DNA of 64,000 nucleotides, from NCBI GenBank assembly GCA_948144175.1, contig CANXME010002010.1:1984001-2048000 (forward strand), given 5' to 3'. Origin of the DNA: Closterium sp. NIES-65. Its lineage: Eukaryota; Streptophyta; Zygnematophyceae; Desmidiales; Closteriaceae. Of this stretch, positions 10,909-21,009 are shown piece after piece. The notes under the pieces are model-generated. The model saw only the letters and a program-made list of their open reading frames with translations, was not told the DNA's origin and searched no databases. Each line of letters begins with the position of its first letter. Position 1 is the stretch's first letter. A program made the position numbers and the translations under genes.

Positions 10909-12894
10909 ATGGCACTGCGTCATTCCACTGCTCCTCTGCGTGTCCCGTTGCCGTCTCCTCCAGATTCCTCTCTTCCTTCTCTTGCTGACCCAGAGTCTGA
11001 CTCCCTTCGTGCTGCTAGTCCTTCGGTCACGCGCCTTCTTGCTACTGTTGTGACTGACCCTTCCTTTGAGTCCACTGCTGCGTCTGATCTAGTTGCTGAG
11101 CTTGTCAACCTCGCTGCTCGGTGTCGTCTAGACTATGCTGCTAGTCTCGTTGCTGAGTCTGAGTCTGTCTGTCCTCCGTCCGTCGGGGGTGAGTGTGCTC
11201 TTGGCACGGACGTCCTTGAGGACAGACAGGAGGAGTTCCAGTGCTTTGCTGCTGCTTTGCCCCATCTTGTGTCCACGCTGATTGCCCCTAAAGGAGACCC
11301 GGATGCACCAGACATCCCGACTCCTCGATCGTACGCTGAGGCGATCGAGGGTCCCTACTCCTCTCAGTGGGAGTCGGCCATGGACGCAGAGATGGCTTCC
11401 TGGAAGTCCACAGGCAGCTACGTCGACGAGGTTCCCCCACCTGGGGCGAACTTCGTCAGTGGCATGTGGATTTTCAGGGTGAAGCTGCCGCCGGGTTCTC
11501 CGCTTGTCTTCAAGGCGCGTTACGTGGCTCGAGGCTTCAGTCAGCGGCAGGGAGTTGACTACTTTTAGACCTTCTCTCCCACCCCAAAGATGACCACTCT
11601 TTGTATGCTGCTGCACATAGCCGCTCAGCGCGACTACGAGCTTCAGTCTCTTCACTTCAGCACAGCTTTCCTCTAGGGCAGCCTGCACGAGGAGATCTGG
11701 CTGTGCTGCCCTCCTGGCTTCACTGGGCTGTTTCCTCCTGGTACCCAGTGGAGCCTCCGGCGGCCAGTCTACGGTCTCCGCCAGGCGCCCCGTGAGTGGC
11801 ACGACACACTGAGGACTACACTTGCGGCTCTTGGGTTTGCTCCTTCTACAGCCGACCCGTCGTTGTTTGTGCGCACCGACACCTCTTTGCCACCGTTCTA
11901 CATCCTCGTGTACGTCGACGACTTGGTCTTTGCCACTACTGACACTACTGGACTCGCCCACGTGAAGTCCGAGCTGCAGAAGAGACACACGTGCACAGAC
12001 CTAGGTGAACTGCGCAGCTACCTTGGCTTGCAGATCACCCGGGTCAGAGCACAGCGCACCATTACCCTGACTCAGTCACACATGGTGCAGCAGGTCCTTC
12101 AGCGCTTCGACTTCACGTACTCCTCGCCTCAGGCCACTCCTCTGTCTACTCGCCACTCGCTCTCAGCTCTGCCTTCGGATGAGTCCGTAGAGTCGAGTGG
12201 CCCGTACCCAGAGCTTGTTGGCTGCCTCATGTACCTGATGACCTGCACACGACCTGACCTTGCATACCCTCTTAGCATCTTGGCACGGTATGTTGCTCCT
12301 GGGAGACACAGACCAGAGCACACGGCTGCAGCGAAGAGGGTGTTGCACTACGTGTGCAGTACGTCGGGCATGGGACTAGTGCTTGGAGGGCGACGTCGAG
12401 TAGTCCTCACAGGTCACGCTGATGCTTCTTGGGCTGACGACCAGGCTCTGCAGCGGTCGTCACAGGGTTACACCTTCAGCCTTGGCTCCGGCTCTGTTTC
12501 GTGGTGGTCTACCTGCTTGTCTTCTGTTCTCAGCTCCAGCTGTGAGGATGAGATCTACGTAGGGGCCATGGCTGCATAGGAGCTACGCTGGCTCACCTAC
12601 CTGCTGACGTACCTAGGAGAGCCGCCTCGTTCTCCTCCAGTTCCGTACGTAGACAACAAGGCCATGCTGGCCTTGTGTTAGGAGCACACACTGGAGCACA
12701 GAACGAAGCACATTGCTCTCCGCTACTTCCTGGCTCGTAAGCTGCAGCAGCGTGGTCAGCTCCGTCTCACCTACGTGGCCTCTGAGGCCAACACTGCTGA
12801 TATCTTCACCAAGGCCCTTCCGCCTTGTGATCATCAGCGCTTCTGTACTTTGCTAGGTCTTGTGCCTACGTGGCCTCACTTGCTCACTTCTTGA
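10909..12894 (+). pseudogene. pol: E2 RT-RNase H pseudogene
   Basis: One frame (frame 1) carries the whole copia RT (RVT_2 type) and RNase H, broken only by TAG codons: 11566 (DYF*TFSP, Gln), 11674 (FL*GSLHEE, Gln), 12577 (AA*ELR, Gln) and 12679 (LC*EH). Conserved parts are SYAEAIEGPYSSQW, GMWIFRVK, ARYVARGFSQRQG, YVDDLVFAT (11911), GHADASWADD, EDEIYVGA (normally EAEIY), PYVDNKAMLAL and ASEANTADIFTKAL. The terminal stop is TGA at 12892-12894. Apart from these TAG codons the domain is full length. Confidence 0.92.
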
Positions 12895-13093
12895 TCTTGT
12901 TTGTACTGGACTCTTTCTATACCTACACTTGCTTGTTTACCTTTATATATATGTTCTTGCATGTGAACTGGCCTTGTGGCCTTACTCTTGTGCTCGGACT
13001 GTGTGGTGACTTTGTGATCCACCCTGAGCTTGCTTTGCTTTGCTTGACTGGTCTTGTGACCGCTTGTTCTCCCCCACTTTGCCTATGGGGGTG
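12895..13093 (+). other. E2 3' untranslated region with polypurine tract
   Basis: This shared 3' tail contains a TATATATATG stretch, GTGAACTGGCCTTGTGGCC, GATCCACCCTGAGCTTGC and the plus-strand primer CCTATGGGGGTG directly before the 3' LTR. The same order is seen in E3 and, reversed, in E9. Confidence 0.8.
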
Positions 13094-13225
13094 TGTCAGA
13101 ACATTATAGCTTATACATTTGTGTAGGCTGTAGTGGGGTAGCCCATAAGGGGTACAACCCAAATTAGGGTTAGTACTTGTACCCAACTGTTTCATAGTTC
13201 ATTCATCCATTCTCATTTCTCGTCA
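13094..13225 (+). repeat. E2 3' LTR
   Basis: 132 bp, TGTCAGAACA to CTCGTCA. Differs from the 5' LTR by one added A (CCCAAATTAGG) and one G/T substitution. Confidence 0.95.
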
Positions 13226-13261
13226 AGACTAGTCTGTTACACTATACTCAAATCAGGGATA

Positions 13262-13280
13262 CCGTCATACCTCGGATATA
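13262..13280 (+). repeat. Transposon left terminal inverted repeat
   Basis: 19-bp end CCGTCATACCTCGGATATA, preceded by TA. Pairs with 16287-16305. Confidence 0.88.
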
Positions 13281-13475
13281 CCCTCATGGGGGGCACTAAT
13301 AAAACATGTTTTTTTAGGGGGTGGGCTTATAATATAGTAAAATTATTAGCGCCGGTGTTTATGTTATGTCAAAAATGAAATTTGTTTTTAAATATGCCAA
13401 ATCGAAGCATTCTTAAAGGCGAATTCACCTGAGTCGAGAACGTTCGAAATTGTGCATGCTTTGCTCGTGAAACAG

Positions 13476-13732
13476 CCAACAAGGCGTGGCATGACACCTT
13501 CCACGCCTTGTTGGTCAGGCCATGTTCATCGAACGTGAACCTGGCCCATGCCAGCGCACACGTTCTTCGCATCACAGCGGCCCAATCATGGTTGCATGCG
13601 ATCGTGGGCACGTCGTGGTTCAGCCACGACGTGCCCATCAACATCAAGATTCCCTTCCACAGAGGCAAAGAGCTTCCCAACTCAGCTCCTCTGCGGGGAA
13701 TCTTGACTGTGGCTGGACTTTCCCCGCAGAGG
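13476..13732. repeat. Three perfect hairpins in the transposon 5' region
   Basis: Inverted repeats are CCAACAAGGCGTGG at 13476-13489/13501-13514 (loop 11), TGGGCACGTCGTGG at 13605-13618/13624-13637 (loop 5), and CCTCTGCGGGGAA at 13688-13700/13720-13732 (loop 19). They sit between the left end and the transposase gene. An antisense frame of 162 codons (13369-13857) overlaps them, with no recognisable family. Confidence 0.75.
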
Positions 13733-13796
13733 AAGTCGGGCCGCAAAACTGAAGGGGTCTCGGGCGAGGGCTTCATATGGCCCTCATTTTCAGCAT

Positions 13797-15984
13797 TTGA
13801 TTCAGTTTCCTTTGTTTGTTTGGCCTGCCGTGGCCATGGCTGGCCTTCCAGGCACACATTTCTTGTTCCGCCGCCAACCTGCTGCTAGAGAAAGTACCCG
13901 CAGAGACACCCGTGACTACTCTCAATGGAAGTCGCGCCCTGCGCCCGTCCCTCCATCACAACCAGTAGTGCCTCCCGTTCCTCCCACTCCTCCTATGCCT
14001 CCTACCCCTCCCGCTCCCCCAGCGCCTCCTATTCCTCCCGTTCCTCCGGCCCCTCCTATCGCGCCTGCTGTTTGTGTTCTGGGACAGGGGGTTCTGCAGC
14101 TTCTCCTCCCTCCTGGCTACTCGGCGTTCGACGCCTTCCTGTCCGACCCTGAACGCAGCGGTGGCGAAGGATCTTCCTCCGCACCGGAGCAACGGTGGGG
14201 AGCGCCGGCTGATTGCCCGTTGGACGAATCCGCAACCGGTGCAGACGACGACGTGGAGTTCTAGGCTGCTGACGGTCTCCCCGAGCACCTTCCAATTCCC
14301 TCCTTCCCCCCTCCAAATAAAAAAAGGCCCCACCCATCTCGCGATAATCGTGATGCCCGTCCTCCCTCCCCCAGGCACAAGCCGACAAAGCACAGGCGCA
14401 ATTCCTACACCTTGCATGAGAAGCTGCAATGGATTGCGAAGCTCGAAAACGGAGAGATGAGTGTGCGGCGCATGTCTCGCCAATCCGACATCTCCTGAAG
14501 GTGTCTCACGGAGTGGAAGAACCGCAAGGCTGAGCTTGAGGGCGCGCACGGTGCACGCTGTCGCCTGTACGGCCGCGGAAGGAGCTCGTGGTATCGCGAC
14601 ATGGAAGTAGAGGTGTACCGGATGTTTCTCGCCCACCGCAAGAAGTGCCTCGCCGTCTCGATCGCACGACTGCAGAAGTGGTCGCACGAGGTGATGAAAG
14701 AGTTACACCCAAGTGAAAAGTGGGCCGGCTCTCAGCGGTGGACTCAGCGCTTTCGCCGCCGCTGGAACCTGACGACCAGAGCAAAGACCCGGGTCGGCCA
14801 GAAGCTCTCGTCAAGTGAGTTATTTGGTGGTGTTGTTGTTTGTATGAACCGTCTATTCACGGCTCTCACTCTGTGTTTGTGCTTTCTGTTCCTCCCATCC
14901 CGTGTCCCAGACTGCGAGACTGATGTCAAGAGCTTCTGGACGTACGTGCGTCACTCCCGCCGCCAGTACAAGATCGACCTGCCGTGGATCTTAAACGCGG
15001 ACCAGACGCCCCTCTCGCTCGAGATGCCATCCGAACGCACCGTTGAAGAGGATGGCTCGCGCTCCGTGCCCGTCCGCAGCGGCGGCTACCAGAAAGAGCG
15101 GGTTACCGTGATGCTCGCCTGCACCGCCAGCGGGGAGAAGTTGAAGCCGTGGGTCTTCTTCAAAAGGAAGACCGTCCCCAAAGGAGATTTTCCTTCAGGT
15201 ATGAAGCACACGTTGATTACGCAGTGGCATGTTCATGTCAGGTAATAAACGTACGGTAACTAACATCCTGGTTTTGATGTTGTGCAGATATCCACGTGGG
15301 GGTCCATCCCAACGGTTGGATGGACGCGGACGGGGTCATCGAGTGGCTGGTCGGGGCGGTGAAGCCGTACATCAACCCCAAGTTCGGAGTCCGTCCCCTC
15401 AAGGCTCTGCTCGTCCTCGATTCGTACCGCGGGCACCTGACCCCGGAGGTGAAGAAGAATTTTGGCGAGCTCAACCTGGTCCCTGCGGTTATCCCTGCTG
15501 GCTGCACCTCGGAGATTCAACCCCTCGACGTCGCGGTTAACCGCTCCTTCAAGGCCGCCATTCGCCAGCTCTACCAGGAGTGGTTTGAGCGTGAGGGGGT
15601 CGACACCTTGACGAAGAAAGGTGAGAGATGCAGCACTGATTATGTTTTTATTTCTTTAACCCGTGCTGACCCGGTTTGTGGATTTGCGTGGCAGGCAACA
15701 TCAAGATGCCTCCTGTCGAGCTGACGCTCAAGTGGATCTCGGCGGCTTGGAAGTCTGTGCCCAAGGAGCTCATTCAACGGGCGTTCCTCACCTGCGGCAT
15801 CAGCAACGCCCTGGATGGGTCCCAGGACAAGCTCTGCCTGCAACACAGGCGAGACGAGCTCGAGGGCGAGGAGGTTGACGTGGATGATGAAATTGCAGCA
15901 GACGGTTTCTTCTGCAACAACGTAGAGGAACCTGAGTCGGACTCTGAGGCCGACCCAGATGACCCCACTGTAGCTGATGATTAG
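13797..15984 (+). pseudogene. Pogo/Tigger-like transposase, four exons, two nonsense codons
   Basis: Exon 1 (about 13797-14814) has a Pro-rich N-terminal part, a CENP-B/psq-like helix-turn-helix (YTLHEKLQWIAKLENGEMS) and a second DNA-binding part (EKWAGSQRWTQRFRRRWNL). It contains TAG at 14262 and TGA at 14496 (a CpG Arg codon, CGA to TGA). Introns are 14815-14910, 15199-15287 and 15621-15694, all GT-AG, and the frames join cleanly. Exon 2 has ILNADQTPLS, exon 3 has LLVLDSYRGHLTP and SEIQPLDVAVNRSFK, giving the three acidic residues of the DDE_1 family. Exon 4 ends in an acidic tail and TAG at 15984. The start is uncertain; ATG codons are at 13797 and 13836. Confidence 0.85.
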
Positions 15985-16286
15985 AGTAGGGTAGAATTCT
16001 AGAAAATAATGAAGCCTGTGTGAGGCTCGTAGGTAGAAGTAGATTAACTAGAAGTAGATAAACTAGTTGTAGATTAACTAACATGATATGCTAGTGGATT
16101 AAATGTATAAAATGTCTTCAAATAAAAAAAAAAACAACAAAAAACCAGGGTGGCGGTTATAATGTGTACGGTATAGGTATGCGGTTATAATATGTAAGCC
16201 TTTTAGGTATGCGATTATAATCGAGCACCGGATATAAGCGCCACACACCAATTAAAAGCGCCAGGCACTTATCCGCGGGTGGCGCT

Positions 16287-16305
16287 TATATCCGGGGTAT
16301 GACGG
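16287..16305 (-). repeat. Transposon right terminal inverted repeat
   Basis: Reverse complement CCGTCATACCCCGGATATA. Followed by CATTA, so the outer TA is not preserved. Confidence 0.85.
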
Positions 16306-16464
16306 CATTAAATCTATTACTCTGATTGGATCTGGGTTGAGAGCTCAGTAAATCTAAATTTTCAGTCTCCACTACGCGGAAAGCCTGAAATCACCCAGAA
16401 ATTAGGGTAATTACCTTGATAAAATCAGCCCTACTTGAGCTTGCTTTGCTTCTCTTGTCTGGTC
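16306..16464. other. Flank with a remnant of a copia 3' untranslated end
   Basis: No gene seen. The last 35 bp or so (TTGAGCTTGCTTTGCTT to CTGGTC) resemble the copia 3' tail at 13027-13051. The LTR at 16465 therefore has 3'-end sequence on its left and 5'-leader sequence on its right. Confidence 0.55.
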
Positions 16465-16590
16465 TGTCAGATTTGTATGACATAGCTATTGTAGGCTATA
16501 GTTGGGTAGCACATATGGGGTACAGCTTTCTAGGGTTGTATTTGTACCCAACTTTCACTTAGTCACTCCATTCTCGTTCCAACTTTCTCA
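16465..16590 (+). repeat. E3 5' LTR
   Basis: 126 bp, TGTCAGATTTG to CAACTTTCTCA, followed directly by the PBS. Confidence 0.92.
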
Positions 16591-16633
16591 TGGTATCGAG
16601 CAAGTTCCCTAGTGGGAACTGTGCCTAGGGCCC
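16591..16633 (+). promoter_or_regulatory. E3 PBS, hairpin and GGGCCC motif
   Basis: PBS TGGTATCGAGC. Perfect 6-bp hairpin GTTCCC-TAGT-GGGAAC at 16604-16619. GGGCCC at 16628-16633. Confidence 0.75.
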
Positions 16634-16719
16634 ACCACATCGAAAGTTTTTTTTTTTCTGCCCGAAGCGCGCTCCCCGAGTCGCGCTCCCCTTTCTGCCT
16701 TCGTCGAGCCGCCCTGGCG

Positions 16720-17340
16720 GCCACGTCGCGTCGCCCTTAGCGGCCTCCCTTGCGCTGCCCTTACTCAGCCCGTCGCCACCCTACCTGGCCCGTCACCGCC
16801 CTACTACGGCCCGTCGCGGCCCTTACTCGGCCCGTCGCCGCCCTTTGCGGCCCCGCCGCCCTCAGTTGCCGCCCCGCCGCCCTCAGTTGCGGCCCCGCCG
16901 CTCTCACCTGCGCCCCCCCCCCCGCCCTCACTTGCGGCCCCGTCGCCCTCACCTGCGGCCCCGCCGCCCTCACCTGCGGCCCCGCCGCCCTCCACTGAGG
17001 CCCCGCCGCCCTCACCTGCAGCCCCGCCGCCCTCACCTGCGGCTCCGCCGCCCTTAATTGCAGCCCCGTCAACTGCTGCAGCGCCGCCCGCCACCCGAGC
17101 CGCCTCACCCAGCCGAGCCGCCGACCGCCGCGCCGCCCTGCAGCAGCACAACCGAGCCGCCCAGCCGCAGAGCAGCCGAGCCGCCGAGCCGCCCTGCAGC
17201 CGAGCTACACTGCAGCCGAGCCGCCCAGCCGCCCACCAGCCAAGCCGTCGTGCAGCCAAGCCGCCCAGCAGTCGAGCCGCCGAGCCGCCCATCAGCCAAG
17301 CCGCCGAGCCGCCCTACCGCCGAGCCGCCCGAGCAGCCCT
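16720..17340 (+). repeat. E3 GC-rich leader satellite
   Basis: A 21-bp unit (CCCTCACCTGCGGCCCCGCC plus G) repeats between about 16840 and 17060, followed by GCCGAGCCGCCC repeats to about 17340. Units differ in sequence and length from those of E2 and E6. Confidence 0.82.
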
Positions 17341-17413
17341 GTCCGGTGAGCATAGCACCTCTGTCACTGCACTGCCCTTCCCCTAATGCTTGCACTGCTG
17401 GTCTACTGTTGTC

Positions 17414-20234
17414 ATAGCTACACCTAGTGTCCTCGCTTTTGACGCTGAGGGTCGAGTCATTGACTTCGACGTCTGGGTCGACGGCCTGCAGCTGTTCTTA
17501 TAGTGCGATAGGGCAGACGGTCTCTCTCTCTTTGACCTCACCTCTGGCGCCTCTCCTGCCCCTGCTGCTGATGCTGACGCCACTATTCGCTCCCAGTGGG
17601 CCACGCGCGACGCTGCTGCACGTCTTGCTCTGCGTCGCCACCTGCCTACCACTGAGCGCGCGCACTTTAGTCAGTACAAGAGTGCTCAGACCTTGTACGA
17701 CGCTGTAGTTGCGCGCTATTCTACCCCTGCCACTGCTGCACTGAGCCGCCTCATGCTACCGTACCTCTTTCCTGACCTTGCTGCCTTTCCCACAGTCGCT
17801 GACCTCATTACGCACCTCCGCACTAGTGACACTCGCTACCGCACTGCGCTTCCTGCTGAGTTCTGCGCCAAGAACCCCCCCCCCCATGTACATCACTCTC
17901 TATTATATCGTCACCCGCCTCCCTGACTCCCTTCGCGTAGTCAGGGACCACTTCCTCTCAGTTTGTCCCACCACTCTCACTGTTGACCTCCTAGAGTGTT
18001 CCCCTTCCCCCCTTTTGCCCTCTGTCGCCTCTGCTGCTGCGACCGACCTCGTTGGTCTTGAGTCGGTCGGTGCGGCGTCTGCCCCTAGCGGGAGACGCCG
18101 CTCTGGCAAGGGCAAGGGGGGCAAGGGCGCGGGTGGAGCTAGCGGAGGTGTTGGAGGTGGCGGTGGAGGCGGCGGAGGGAGTGGGGGTGGTGGTGGGAGT
18201 GGTGGCGGGGGTGGAGGTGTCGGTGGCAGCAGTGGAGGCGGAGGCAGGGGAGGCGGTAGCGGTGGGAGCGGAGGCGGCGCTGGTGGCGGAGGTGGAGGAG
18301 GCGGTGGTGGAGGAGGTGGAGCTGGTAGAGGTGGCGCTTCGCAGCGGAGCGGCTCCGGTGGTGGTCAGCGCCAGCAGCAACAGCAGCACCAGCGTTCTCG
18401 GGACATCCCCCCTCCCCAGCAGCTCCGTGAGTGGTACGCTGCACGTCAGCGTGGTGGGGGTTTTGGTCCGTGCACCTACGTCCTTCGCACCGGCGACTGC
18501 ACGGGTGAGCAGTGTGGGGGTGCCCACCCCACCCAGCGCTGCTTTGGCCGCCTGACGGACGCTTGGCGTCACCAGTTCCCGGAGGCCACTGAGATCCCTC
18601 GCTGGGGAGAGCTGCCTAGGGCAGGTGTAGCTATCTTTGATCTTGACTTTGATGCTATTCTTGTTGCCATGTATGCTGTGACTATTAGTGACGAGGGTGA
18701 CTGTTACCGGTGTTTCCCGCCCGATCCGGGCATTGAGACTGCTGCTCTGGGTGCTGGTGAGGATGCTGCTCTAGGTGCTAGTGCGGCTGTTGCTCTAGGT
18801 GCCAGTGCGTCTGCGTCCTCAGGTGCTGGTGAGTCCGCGCTCTCAGGTACCGCGTCGGCTTCGGCCTCCCTCACCTTCACACTTGACTCAGGGGCTTCTC
18901 GCTCCTTCTTTCGAGAGTGGACCACACTCACACCGCTTGGTCGGCAGTTGCAGTCTCCCTGGCAGACCCCTCTAGGGGTCTTGTCCTCTCTCACTTCTCC
19001 ACTGTCCTCCCGTGTCCGGCTGCCCCCTCTGGCACCTTGTCTGGTCTTTACCTCCCCTCGTTCTCGACGAACTTGGTGAGTGGTGCTGACCTACAGGATG
19101 CGGGGGTTCACCAGTTTACTCCTGCGAGTAAGCGGGTGACCCACTGCTCGGACGCTAGCAAAGGCAGGCATCTGGCCACGTTTACGCGTCGGCCGGGGTC
19201 GAGCCTCTACACCCTGACCACTGAGTCTCCTCCTGTCCCTGCGTCTGGCCAGGTAGCTGCGTCGGGTCAGGTGTTTGCTGCAGTGTCCAGGTCTGGTCCT
19301 GAGTCTGCCCCCTGCTCGTGTCGCCTCCTGTCTCACGAGACTCTCCTGTGGCACCACCGTCTTGGTCACCCCTCCCTGCCTCGTCTCCGAGGCATGGCTT
19401 CGCGTGTCCTTGTCTCTGGTCTTCCCCGGTCCCTCCCTCCCCTTCCTCCGGGGCCTGGTCCTTCCTGCATCCCCTGTGTCGACGGGCGGCTGCAGGCTGC
19501 CCCTCACTCCTCTCAGTTTCCCCCAACAGAGTCCCCGCTGCAGACGCTTCACATGGACGTGTGGGGCCCGGCCCGCGTCCGTGGACAGGGTCACGAGCGC
19601 TACTTTCTGCTGGTGGTTGACGACTACTCGCGTTACACCAGAGTCTTCCCCTTGCGCAGCAAGGGCGATGTCACTGAGGTGTTGATCGACTGGATCCGCG
19701 CAGCTCGTCTCCAGCTCAGGAGGAGCTTCGGCTCGGACTTTCCTGTTTTGCGTCTGCACTCTGACCGAGGCGGAGAGTTCTCCTTTGGCCTTCTGCGAGC
19801 CTACTGCCGTGCGCGAGGCATCTGCTAGACCTTTACGCTTCCGGACTCTCCACAGCAAAATGGGACTGCAGAGCGCCGCATTGGCATGGTCATGGACGTC
19901 GCTCGTACGTCCATGATGCATGCGGCTGCCCCCCATTTTCTGTGGCCGTTTGCGGTTCGGTACACGGCGCATCAGATCAACCTTCACCCCAGGGTCTCCA
20001 TGACGGAGACCTCTCCAGCTTTGCTGTGGATGGAGAAGGTAGGCGATGCCTCTACGTTCCGTGTCTGGGGAACTCGGGCGTTTGTTCTCGACTTGTGTGC
20101 GGACAAGCTATCCCCTGGTGCTGCTCCTTGTGTCTTCCTTGGCTTCCCCCCTGACGCGCTAGGGTGGCAGTTCTACCACCCCACCTCTCGTCGTGTTCTG
20201 TCCTCCCAGGACGTCACGTTTGACGAGTCGGTCC
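17414..20234 (+). pseudogene. gag-pol: E3 gag-protease-integrase pseudogene
   Basis: The start codon is lost (ATAGCTACACCTAG for ATGGCTACC, 17414). TAG at 17501 replaces Gln (FL*CDR). An 11-bp C-run at 17875-17885 puts the downstream part out of frame. The next frame lacks about 27 codons between TVDLLE and CSPSPLL. The knuckle is intact (CTYVLRTGDCTGEQCGGAHPTQRC), as is DSGASRSFF at about 18883, after which a frameshift near 18945 moves to frame 2. Integrase has WHHRLGHPS, CIPCVDGR, MDVWGP, LHSDRGGEF and PQQNGTAERRIG, with TAG at 19826 for Gln. The frame is cut at 20234 by the solo LTR. Confidence 0.88.
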
Positions 20235-20904
20235 TGTTATAGTCACAGTAGGCTCCAATGTGCCTAAAACGAAAGATAGAGTGCACAGTCGGATTTCTGC
20301 ACAGCGGCTTCAAACGTTCATAGCGTTCTGGTCATAGCTTTAAATGACTTGATTCAACTTGGATCTGGAGCGTCTTATTGTCGCCTTCAATTGGCAATTT
20401 AGATCGCACGATTTGACCAAGTATTGACGACACAATGTCGGTTTGAACGAACGGCACTATGGCAGCCACTATAGTCTTAGAACAAAAAATAGGAAGAGAT
20501 CTGAAGAGTTACGAGTTGGGAATGACTCCCAGCTCCTACAAACCCCAAGAGCCGAGGTACAGTGATGTGGAACACTGCCACACTGTCCCCAACCACGAAG
20601 GGTCTCGAAACTACCCTTCACTAGGGCCTACACCAAGTGAAATGTTACACTACACAAAGTAATGTAACTATCTTCAATATCTTGAGGTGTACCCTTTTGG
20701 CGAGCTTTGAAATCACCTGAGGCTTGACACCAAGGCTCAGGCTCTTCATCACAAACTCATCCTTGAGTTCTTGATGGGTCTGCTGCACACACCTGCGACA
20801 CACCGAACATTCGACACAGGACAAAATAGAAACCGCGCACGACAAAATAGAAACCGCGCGCGAGACACAACAAGCCGAGTGCAAACCATAGGGTTGCACC
20901 AACA
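20235..20904. mobile_element. 670-bp solo LTR of another retrotransposon (TSD GGTCC)
   Basis: Starts TGTTATAGTC, ends GCACCAACA (TG...CA), and is flanked by a perfect 5-bp duplication GGTCC (20230-20234 and 20905-20909). Copia coding sequence resumes immediately after it (CTACTACCGTCTCTTCCC). It is unlike the 130-bp copia LTRs here and has no coding frame, so it is best read as a solo LTR of an unrelated, possibly Ty3-type, family. A 19-bp tandem pair (ACAAAATAGAAACCGCGC) is at 20821-20858. Its orientation is not determined. Confidence 0.8.
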
Positions 20905-21009
20905 GGTCCCTACTACCGTCTCTTCCCCTACCACACTCCTTCCCTCCCCCCGCCTCCGCTCTTCCTTGTGCCAGGTCCCCCCCCGGTAGACCTCCTCCCC
21001 CCTCAGGGT

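Larger units (their letters stand above)
5721..13225 (+). mobile_element. E2: complete clade A copia element (7,505 bp, TSD AGACT)
   Basis: Bounded by LTRs of 131 and 132 bp and a perfect target duplication AGACT (5716-5720 and 13226-13230). The order is LTR, PBS, hairpin, leader satellite, gag, protease, integrase, spacer, RT, RNase H, polypurine tract, LTR, which is the copia order with integrase before RT. The two LTRs differ by only one substitution and one 1-bp indel as read by eye, so insertion is recent. The coding region nevertheless has at least ten premature stops. Confidence 0.96.
13262..16305 (+). mobile_element. Pogo/Tigger-like (Tc1/mariner superfamily) DNA transposon
   Basis: Terminal inverted repeats CCGTCATACCTCGGATATA (13262-13280) and, reverse-complemented on the right, CCGTCATACCCCGGATATA (16287-16305), 18 of 19 matching. 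A TA precedes the left end (13260-13261); the right flank reads CA, so the expected TA duplication is mutated on that side. The right subterminal region has three GCGRTTATAAT copies (about 16152-16220), possible transposase sites. It carries one intron-containing transposase gene and lies 36 bp downstream of E2. Confidence 0.85.

Noticed and set aside
7015..12894. Reassigned TAG = Gln making E2 coding intact
   Set aside because: Several TAG codons replace Trp, Ser or other residues, TGA and TAA stops and frameshifts also occur, and the transposase gene appears to end in TAG.
13369..13857. 162-codon antisense frame in the pogo-like element
   Set aside because: It runs through the three hairpins, which create symmetric coding on both strands. 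No family is recognised.
17991..18572. Long Thr/Ser/Ala-rich or Arg-rich frames antisense or out of frame to Gly tracts in gag
   Set aside because: They arise from GGT/GGC triplet composition, occur at the same place in every copia copy, and lack any domain.
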